From: Chryseobacterium piscicola
GTDB lineage: Bacteria; Bacteroidota; Bacteroidia; Flavobacteriales; Weeksellaceae
Direction of reading: 5' to 3'
Assembly (NCBI RefSeq): GCF_900156685.1
Contig: NZ_FTOJ01000002.1
Location: 186,001 to 250,000, forward strand
DNA: 64,000 nucleotides
Shown: in pieces, positions 32,291 to 41,100 of the stretch
Position numbering within the stretch: the first letter of the stretch is position 1
Layout: each line of letters begins with the position of its first letter
The notes under the pieces: generated by a model
Told to the model about the DNA's origin: nothing
The model's database searches: none
The model's input: only the letters and a program-made list of their open reading frames with translations
Made by a program: the position numbers and the translations under genes

Positions 32291-35200
32291 ATGAAAACTA
32301 TATCCAAATGTCTTTTAGTATTATTTGTATTTTTGGGAACTTTATCTTTTGCACAGCAATATTATGATGTACAATGGAAAAAAATTGCAGAAGGTTACAA
32401 AAACGGTGAGTTTAAATCTTCTCTTCCCTTGATTCTTGAAATTCAGAAAAAAGCAATCAAAGATAATAACGCTCCACAACTCATTAAATCATTAAAAGCA
32501 GAGTTTGGGATTTACAAAGAAACCCATGACGACACAAAAAATGATTACGCCTCAGCATTTTTCAGAAAAATAAAAGAGACGGAAACTCAATTGAAAAATA
32601 ACGACCTTCTGTTTTTTAAAATTTTAGAAATAGAGTTTTTTGAAGAATATTTTAACCGCACCAGATATGAAATACAGAATCGAACGAATACAGCCGAAGG
32701 AACGATTTTTGAAATCGAAACATGGACGAAGCTTGATTACAAAAATTATTACACCCAAAAGTTTGCGGAACTTCTTTTACTAGATGCGAAACTCAAAAAT
32801 GTAAAGCTTGAATTTTATAAGGAGGCGCTTGGCGAGAACGCTGATTACGATTATTATCCCACTTTATATGATTGGAAACTGAAGAAAAATATTGATTTTC
32901 TGAATAATCAAGCTGTTTTTACAAAGGATGAGCTGGTCGCAAACAGAGCTGATATCAAGTCTTTGTATGAGAATCTAATCAGTTTTAATAAAGGGAATCC
33001 TCAACTTTATTTTCAGCATCAAAAACTGATGTTTGAAAACAATATTAAAACAGATGATAAATTTCTTCAAAAGCAAATTGATATCGTCAATTCTCCCGAA
33101 AATGGTGAATACAAAATCTTGATTGTTAAAAGTATTGCACAAGAACTACAACAAAAATCTGAATTTAAAGAAGCTATTCGCTGGATTGAGAAAATAAAAG
33201 CTGAATATCCAAATTCTAAACTGCTCAGCAACCTTGTTTATCTTGAAAATACAATTAAACAGCCTTTTGTGGGAGTTTTTTATGAAGAACACAACATTCC
33301 CGAAAAGCCGATTCACATCGTTGCTCAGCATAAAAATGCAGACCGTTTTGAAATTAAAATTTATCGGGTCAATGATTTTAAAAAACAATTGCTCTTCTTA
33401 CAAAATATTAATTATGATGAATACTATAAAAAAATAGATAAAACGCTCTTTAGAAATGATGTTTTTGAAGTTCCTAATGAGAAAGATTTCAAACCTTACA
33501 CTACTTCTTTGGAAATGAATGGCCTTCCCAAAGGTCTATATATCGGTGAGTACATCAATGGGAAAGATATTTCCAAATTTCTTTTCGTTTCCACTTCTTC
33601 AAGGGTGATTTATGATGAAAAAAAGGATTACATTCTTGTGGAAAGAGAAAATGGTAAAAGAAAAATCAATACTCAACTTCAAAGATATTATTTCAGAGAT
33701 TACAAAAATATAAGCGATACTGAAATATTGATCCAAACCGATAATTTTGCAAAATTCCCATCGATAAAGAGTGATTACGATTATAATCCCTATTTAATTT
33801 ATGATGCCGTTTCCGGAGATTTTAATATTTTAAATTCTGAATATGACGGAGAACGCAATTACCGCTACCATCAAGAGCTGTATCAGGTTTTTCTTGATAG
33901 AGAAATTTACAGACCCGGACAAACCGTTCATTTCAAAGTGATTGCCACAGCGCCAGATTATGATAAGTGCAAAGATTTTTTGCTTGTCAATCAGGAGCAT
34001 GAGGTTACTTTGTTTGATGCTAACCATCAAAAAATCACATCACAGAAATTTAAGACAAACGATTTTGGTTCTTACAGCGGAAGTTTTAACATTCCAAAGG
34101 ATAGGCTCAACGGGAAATTTTCAATCTATGTTTCTGGGAATAATTCTAACCAGAAATATTTTTCTGTAGAAGAATACAAACGTCCGAAATTTGAAATTAC
34201 TTTTGATACCATCAGAAACGAATACAAATACGGACAAACCATTGAATTGAAAGGGAAAGTTGCCACATTTTCTGGAATTCCTCTCAGTAAAACGATGGTG
34301 AATTTTGATATTAAAAGAGAAAATATCCGAAATCGTTATTTTTGGTGGTATCCGAATGAATACAGCAACGAAAATTCAGTTTTAGGAAAAGCTGAAACGA
34401 ATGAACAAGGAGAATTTACCATAAAAATTGACCTTAAAAAAGATGAAAACACCAAGGGAATTCAGGTGCATAATTATAAAGTAAATACAACTGTTACCGA
34501 TCTCAACGGCGAAACCCAAAGTGCAGAAACCAATGTGAAAGTTGCTTCGGTTTCACATTATCTCAAAACAAATGCAATATCAGAAGCTTCTGCAAATGAA
34601 GATTTTAAACTAAAGGTTGAAAGCTTCAATTACAATGACGTTGCTTTGGATAAAAGCTATAAAGTAAAACTGGTACAGCTGAAACAGCCTGAAAGAATTT
34701 TTAGAAATAATTTTAAAAACAATATTCAGAATCTTCCGAAGATGGGAAAAGAGGAGTTTCTAGGCAAATTTCCGCACGACAGGTATGATCTGTCGGATGA
34801 TCAAAAAAACTGGAAAGTCTTAAAAACTGTTGTTGACGAAACAAAATCCGGAAAAGAACTTAATTTCGGAAAACTGAATGCCGGCACTTACAGACTTTTG
34901 ATTTACAATATTGAAGGTAAAGATTCCATCAAAACCGAACAGGATTTTAGTGTTTGGGACAAAAACCGTCTTGGGGGAAATCAGTTTCCGTTTTTAAAGG
35001 TAATTGGGTCAAAAACACAGGTTAAAAGAGGTTCTACAGTAATGCTTTATGCCTATTCCGCGATTCCGGACGCTGAAGTAAATATCTATGTGCAGGATGG
35101 CTTTGGAGCTCCAAAATTAGAAAAAAGAAAATTTTCAAACGGAATTATTGCATTTCCAATAACTATTTCTCAGGATAAAAACATTGAGAAATACAATATT

Positions 35201-38161
35201 CAGTTTGTTTTAGCGCAATACAACGATGTTCAAAACCAATACATCAATCTTAATATTAAAAATGAAGATCCTCCTTTGAAAATTCAATTGACCACCTTCA
35301 GAGATAAACTAGAACCCAACTCGAAAGAAAAGTGGAGCATTACAATTTTGGGAAGACAAAAAGAAAAAGTAGTTGCTGAAGTTTTGGCAAATATGTATGA
35401 TAAATCGCTGGATAAATTTGTAGCAAACCAGTATTCATGGTCGAAAATTTACAGACCACGTAATGTTTTTAAAAACTACAATTTGGTGATTGTACCAACG
35501 CAGCTCTATTGGCATAAAAAAGTAGATTATCTAGAAACCAAACAGATTGTTTTACCACAACTGAAATGGTTTGATGAAAATGTTTTCTACGAATTAATGA
35601 TAAAATATGGCTTAACCACAGATACAGATGGCGACGGCATTGATGATATGAAAGACGCCTGCCCAAATGTACCAGGTTTGGAAAACTATAACGGATGTCC
35701 AGTGCCACAGGCTATGTATACTCAAGAGGTTTCGGTTTCTGAAAAAAGATCTTCTGGCATGTTTGCTGATAATGATGCTGATGGTAATTTAGATAAAGGT
35801 ATTGCCACTGCTGTTGATACCAAAAAACAAGAACTTGATCAGGTAAATCCAAGACAAAATCTCAATGAAACCGCGTTTTTCTATCCACATCTAAAAACCG
35901 ATGCTCAAGGTAATGTAAGTTTTGAATTTACTACGCCTAAAGCCTTAACCAAATGGAAATTAATGTTTCTTGCTCATACAAAAGATGACAGAAATGCAGT
36001 TTTAGAACAAGATATTATGACCCAGAAAAAACTTTCTGTAACACCAAATTATCCTAGGTTTTTGAGAGAAGGTGACGAACTGAATTTCCAGACTAAAATT
36101 TCAAATCTTACTGAGAAATCTTTGGAAGGTGCAGTCTCACTTCAGATTTTAAATGCTGAAACCAACGAAGATATTTCTTCTTTATTTGAAATTACAGGAT
36201 CAATACAGGATTTTAAAGTTCAGAATACAGGAAATGCTGTAGCAAGCTGGAAAATCAAAACGCCTTACAACAAAGTAAATTCCATCATCATAAAAGTGGT
36301 GGCAAAAGCAGGCGATTTCTCTGATGGGGAACAGATTCCGGTTTCAGTTTTATCTAACAGAATGTTGCTTACAGATGCAATACCAATTTTTGTAAAAGAA
36401 GGTCAGACCAAAACTTTTACGCTAGAAAGCCTTTCCAATCATACAACAGGAACTGCAGAAAATGTGAGAAATACTTTAGAACTAAAAACCAATCCGATTT
36501 GGGAAATTATTTTTGCTTTGCCAGATCTCAGCCAGTACCTGAATATAAGTTCGGATGATTGGTTTAATACTTGGTTTGCAGATGTGGTTGGTACAGAAAT
36601 ATTTAAGGCAAATCCTAGAATGAAAGCAGTTTTTGATGAATACAAAAGCGCTGATCTGCTGAAAAGTAATCTTGAAAAAAATCAGGAGCTGAAACAAGTT
36701 TTGCTTGAAGAAACACCGTGGGTTCTTCAATCTCAATCTGAGACGGAAACGATGAACAGGGTTGCGCGTCTTTTTGAAGTCAACCAGATGAAAAATTCTA
36801 TTGCCAAAGACTGGAACATTTTACTGCGATATCAGAATGAAGACGGCGGTTTCCCGTGGCTTCCGGGATATGAAAGCTCGTACAGCAGTTCTTTATATAT
36901 TCTTAAAAATTTAGGTAAAATGAATTCATGGCTTAAGGAAGGTATATCTGAATATCAGCCCAACGGACAGAAATATATGGTGGAAAGACTCATTGGATAC
37001 GTAGATTCTCAACTCGAAAGATATTGGAAAGAAACCGAAGACAATCCTTGGAGCAATTTTGCGTTAGATTATTTAGATACCCGCCGCTATTGGGAAAAAG
37101 AATATCCAATTTCCGGAAAAGGAGAAAGATTAAAACAAATGATTATCGACAGAGCCAATAAATTTAAAGTAACAGATTTAACGTTTTATGGAGTACATCG
37201 TGCAGCCCTTATTTATGATAATTACGCATTGAAAGACACGTCTAAAAAATTAATTAATTATTTAAAAGAAACTTCTGTTTCATCTGAAACACAAGGCGCT
37301 TACTGGAAGAAAAATCTCAACGATTGGGGCTGGTATGAGTCTAAAGCCGTAAATCATGCCGGAGCTATTGAAGCATTGGAGAAGATTACACCAAACGATA
37401 TTAATTTTATTGAAGAATCTAAAATCTGGCTGGCTACACAAAAAGAAACCAATTCGTGGGGAAATTCTAGAACTACAGCAGAAATAATCTATATTTTGAT
37501 GAATTCTGGAAAATCTTGGACGACGCCCGAAGCAGATAAAGCCACCGTCATTTGGGGTGGAAAAGAACTTGCCCCCCAAACCAAAACCACAGGCTTCCTG
37601 AAACAGACAATAAATTCAGATAAAATAAATCCGAAACTGGGACAAGTTACGGTAAGCAAGCCTGGTCCCGGAATTGTGCAAGGTGGTTTATTCTGGCAAT
37701 ATTATGAAGATATCAACAATGTAAAATCTACTGAAACTTATATTTCTATATCAAGAGAGTTTTATAAAAAAATAAAGACTACAAATGGCGAACAATTGCT
37801 TAAGATAACAGAAAAAAGTCCGTTGAATGTGGGTGACCGCATTACTGTAAAGATGATCTTAAATTCAGACAGGCCTATGCAGTATGTGCATCTCAAAGAC
37901 ATGAGAGCGGCCGGATTGGAGCCTGTAGATGTGCTTTCTGGCTACCAGTGGAAAAATAATCTAGGATATTATCAGACAACAAAAGATGCTTCTACCAATT
38001 TCTACATATACTATATGCCAAAAGGAAAATATGTATTTGAGTATGATTTAGTGTGCAATGCTGCAGGAAATTTCTCCAGCGGTTTTGCCACCCTCCAAAA
38101 TTATTATGCACCTCAAATGAATGCCCGAACAAAAGGCGATAAACTTGAAATTAAAAACTAA
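32291..38161 (+). CDS. alpha-2-macroglobulin family protein with TSP3 insert
   Basis: 1956 residues. Signal peptide (MKTISKCLLVLFVFLGTLSFAQ), helical N-terminal part about 25-350, MG2-like domains (FLDREIYRPGQTVHFKV about 530-545, VEEYKRPKFE), the A2M core (LNETAFFYPHLKTDAQGN about 1195-1215, PKALTKWKLMFLAHTKD), an alpha/alpha toroid (EDGGFPWLPGYESSYSSSLY) and C-terminal MG10-like part. The thioester CxEQ is absent: the site reads SDDWFNTWFAD. In the linker before the A2M core, residues 1111-1138 form a thrombospondin type-3 calcium motif (DTDGDGIDD, then CPN and NGCP), with a further DNDADGNLD. Bacterial members trap foreign proteases in the envelope. Start at the ATG giving the signal; upstream codons lie in the divergent gene. 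Confidence 0.93.
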   Translation: MKTISKCLLVLFVFLGTLSFAQQYYDVQWKKIAEGYKNGEFKSSLPLILEIQKKAIKDNNAPQLIKSLKAEFGIYKETHDDTKNDYASAFFRKIKETETQLKNNDLLFFKILEIEFFEEYFNRTRYEIQNRTNTAEGTIFEIETWTKLDYKNYYTQKFAELLLLDAKLKNVKLEFYKEALGENADYDYYPTLYDWKLKKNIDFLNNQAVFTKDELVANRADIKSLYENLISFNKGNPQLYFQHQKLMFENNIKTDDKFLQKQIDIVNSPENGEYKILIVKSIAQELQQKSEFKEAIRWIEKIKAEYPNSKLLSNLVYLENTIKQPFVGVFYEEHNIPEKPIHIVAQHKNADRFEIKIYRVNDFKKQLLFLQNINYDEYYKKIDKTLFRNDVFEVPNEKDFKPYTTSLEMNGLPKGLYIGEYINGKDISKFLFVSTSSRVIYDEKKDYILVERENGKRKINTQLQRYYFRDYKNISDTEILIQTDNFAKFPSIKSDYDYNPYLIYDAVSGDFNILNSEYDGERNYRYHQELYQVFLDREIYRPGQTVHFKVIATAPDYDKCKDFLLVNQEHEVTLFDANHQKITSQKFKTNDFGSYSGSFNIPKDRLNGKFSIYVSGNNSNQKYFSVEEYKRPKFEITFDTIRNEYKYGQTIELKGKVATFSGIPLSKTMVNFDIKRENIRNRYFWWYPNEYSNENSVLGKAETNEQGEFTIKIDLKKDENTKGIQVHNYKVNTTVTDLNGETQSAETNVKVASVSHYLKTNAISEASANEDFKLKVESFNYNDVALDKSYKVKLVQLKQPERIFRNNFKNNIQNLPKMGKEEFLGKFPHDRYDLSDDQKNWKVLKTVVDETKSGKELNFGKLNAGTYRLLIYNIEGKDSIKTEQDFSVWDKNRLGGNQFPFLKVIGSKTQVKRGSTVMLYAYSAIPDAEVNIYVQDGFGAPKLEKRKFSNGIIAFPITISQDKNIEKYNIQFVLAQYNDVQNQYINLNIKNEDPPLKIQLTTFRDKLEPNSKEKWSITILGRQKEKVVAEVLANMYDKSLDKFVANQYSWSKIYRPRNVFKNYNLVIVPTQLYWHKKVDYLETKQIVLPQLKWFDENVFYELMIKYGLTTDTDGDGIDDMKDACPNVPGLENYNGCPVPQAMYTQEVSVSEKRSSGMFADNDADGNLDKGIATAVDTKKQELDQVNPRQNLNETAFFYPHLKTDAQGNVSFEFTTPKALTKWKLMFLAHTKDDRNAVLEQDIMTQKKLSVTPNYPRFLREGDELNFQTKISNLTEKSLEGAVSLQILNAETNEDISSLFEITGSIQDFKVQNTGNAVASWKIKTPYNKVNSIIIKVVAKAGDFSDGEQIPVSVLSNRMLLTDAIPIFVKEGQTKTFTLESLSNHTTGTAENVRNTLELKTNPIWEIIFALPDLSQYLNISSDDWFNTWFADVVGTEIFKANPRMKAVFDEYKSADLLKSNLEKNQELKQVLLEETPWVLQSQSETETMNRVARLFEVNQMKNSIAKDWNILLRYQNEDGGFPWLPGYESSYSSSLYILKNLGKMNSWLKEGISEYQPNGQKYMVERLIGYVDSQLERYWKETEDNPWSNFALDYLDTRRYWEKEYPISGKGERLKQMIIDRANKFKVTDLTFYGVHRAALIYDNYALKDTSKKLINYLKETSVSSETQGAYWKKNLNDWGWYESKAVNHAGAIEALEKITPNDINFIEESKIWLATQKETNSWGNSRTTAEIIYILMNSGKSWTTPEADKATVIWGGKELAPQTKTTGFLKQTINSDKINPKLGQVTVSKPGPGIVQGGLFWQYYEDINNVKSTETYISISREFYKKIKTTNGEQLLKITEKSPLNVGDRITVKMILNSDRPMQYVHLKDMRAAGLEPVDVLSGYQWKNNLGYYQTTKDASTNFYIYYMPKGKYVFEYDLVCNAAGNFSSGFATLQNYYAPQMNARTKGDKLEIKN
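35621..35703 (+). other. thrombospondin type-3 calcium-binding motif
   Basis: Encodes DTDGDGIDD followed by C-PN and NGCP, the OmpA/TSP3-type repeat, in the linker of the first alpha-2-macroglobulin. The paralogue has no such motif. Confidence 0.85.
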
Positions 38162-38170
38162 ACATCAAAT

Positions 38171-41100
38171 ATGAAAAGCATTAAAATCATTCTTATTATT
38201 CTGTGTTTTGGAATTTTCAGTTCCACTAAGGCTCAGAATTATTATGAAACCCAGTGGAAAAAAGTTCAGCAAAACTCGAAAGCAGGGAAATTCAAAAGCA
38301 ATCTTCCCCTCATTACAGAAATACAAAAACGCGCAATGAAAGAAAATAATGTATTACAAATTATTAAAACGCTAAAGGCGGAATCTCTAGTCGTGAGTCA
38401 AACTATCGAAGACGAAAACAACGATGTTTCTTCAAAATTTTTTGCCAAAATTAAAGCGACACAACAGCAATTGAAGGGAGACGACAAACTTTTTTTCACA
38501 ATTTTAGTTTCTGGATTCATAAAAGAATATTTTGAAGAATACAGCTGGAAAATCAATCAGTTAACCAATATTGATAACCAAGATGTTTCTGGTATTGAAA
38601 CATGGTCTAAACTTGATTTTAAAAATAATCTTGCTCAATCTTATCAAGAATTAGATCAGCTGAAATCTGATTTTAAAAATATTAAATTTAAAAAATATAG
38701 AGATATTTTCTACAATACCGCCAATGCAGATTATTTCCCGACTTTGTATGATTGGTATGCTATGGAAAAAATTAATTTTCTGGGTAATTTTAGTTTTTTC
38801 ACTAAAAATGAACTAGCGGAAAATAAAATTCAGATCAATGCTATTTATGATGACTTAATCGCTTCAAATTCAGGCAATTCAAAGCTCTATTTTTTGCATC
38901 AGAAACTAAGTGAAAATTGTGGTTATAATGCCTGCGGAAATAAGATTGACCAACTTCAAGCAATTGCAAAATCATCTGTGGAAGGCGATTATAAAGTTTT
39001 GATATACGAAGAAATTGCTCATCTTTTAATTGAAAAAAATAACCAAAAAGATGCTTTAGCAATCATAGAAAAAGCAAAGAAAGAATATCCCAAATCCTTG
39101 TTTTTAAATAATATAAAAAATATTGAAAACGAAATAATAAATCCCTTTTTACACATTAGCTATGAGAAACAGACGCTGCCCAATGTGCCCATTCATATCT
39201 CAGCGGAATTTAGAAACGTAGAAAATTTTATCTTTAATATTTATAAGATTGATGATGTAAATGAATTTTTCTTGTACACACAAAGAAATTTTTTTGATAA
39301 AGTGAAAAAATCGTTGGTAAAAAAAGAAACTTTCAAATTAAATGATCCGAAAGATTACCAAAACCACAGAACTTCTCTGGAAATTAAACCTTTACCTGCC
39401 GGAATTTATATCGCCGAGTATTGGGTTGAGAATGATAAAAAAGATTTCAAAAATCAGAATTTTTACTTTTTGGTTTCAGAAAACAGAATTATTTATCAGT
39501 CTAAATCAAACAAAGGAAATCTTTATGATGATTTAAAATTGGTAAAAAGTGAAGATGGACAAACAATAAATGAAGAAAATTTAATTATTTATGAATATTT
39601 GGATGGCAAAAAATTGTCTAATTCTAAAGTTTTAACCGATAAAAATGGTGTTTTTAAACTTCCTGTTACCGACAAAAAAGAATTTTACCGAAATTTCCTC
39701 ATTCATCAACCCAAAACCAATAGTTTTCAAGCTATGGACGTTCATGGAAATTATGATGATAATCAAAACAATAAACGTCCGAATGAGCAAAAGGCACAAA
39801 TTTTCTTAGACAGAAAAATTTACAGACCCGGACAAACAGTTTATTTTAAAGTGATTACCACAGGATTCAACGGAGAATCTCAAAAGGTAAAAACATTGGA
39901 AAAACTTGCCTTAAATATTAGTTTAGAAGACGCCAATAATGATGAGGTACAATCTCTGAAGCTGGTAACAAACGAGTTCGGATCGGTGAATGGAAGTTTT
40001 TTGCTTCCCAAAAATAAACTCAACGGAACATTCTCAATTGCTGTGGATGATGTTGACGATAATTCAAACTACTCAATTGACGGTAGAATTGATTTTCTGG
40101 TTGAAGAATACAAAAGACCGAAATTTGAAGTCCTATTTGAACCCATAAAATCAGAATACAAATACGGAGAAACTCTAGAATTGAAAGGGAAAGCAATGAT
40201 GTTTTCTGGTGTAGCTTTAAGCAATACCAAAGTAAATTATGAAATCAAAAAACAAAATATCCGGTGGAAATATTTTCCATGGTATCCTAATGAATACAAC
40301 GACGAAAATTCAATCTTAGGCGAGTTAATTACAGATGGTAAAGGAGAATTTACCATTAAAGTTGAATTGAAAAAAGATGAAAAAATTGAAGGAATTCAGA
40401 TTGATAATTTTGTGTTCAATGCTTCAGTTACAGATATTAACGGAGAAACCCAATCTGCAAATACCAATGTGAAGGTAGCGTCGGTTTCACACTACATCAA
40501 AACAGATGAAATAAAAAATGTTTTTGATGATGAATCTGTAAAACTGAAAGTGGAAACGAAAAATTACAATGAGCAAAATCTTAAAAAATCTTATCAGGTA
40601 AAACTTTCAAAATTAAAATCTTCCGAACGTATTTTCAGAGATCTATTTAAGGATGAAATTCAGGATTTGCCACAATTTTCTAAAGCTGAATTTTCTACAA
40701 AATTCCCTCACGACCGATTTGATAAAAATGATGAAAGTAAAAATATTCAATCTGTAATTATCAGCAAAACTGAAAATGAATCGAATGACGAAAGTTTAAA
40801 TCTCGGCAAACTTGAAATAGGAAATTACGAACTAGAATTATTTAACATCGAAGGCAAAGACACGATAAGAACTAAGAAGAATTTTTCTGTTTTCAGTAAA
40901 AAATCTGTCGGGAAAAATCAAAATATTTTCCTCGAAGTTGTGCAGCCGAAAACAGAATTAAATCGTGGGGAAACTGCTGAAATTTACATTTATTCTTCAA
41001 TACCGAACGCTTTGGTCAATGTTTTTGTTCAAAATGGCGTTACTCCGGTTTTGAGCTCAGTTCACAATATGAAAAACGGTGATCTTAAATTTCCAGTTAC

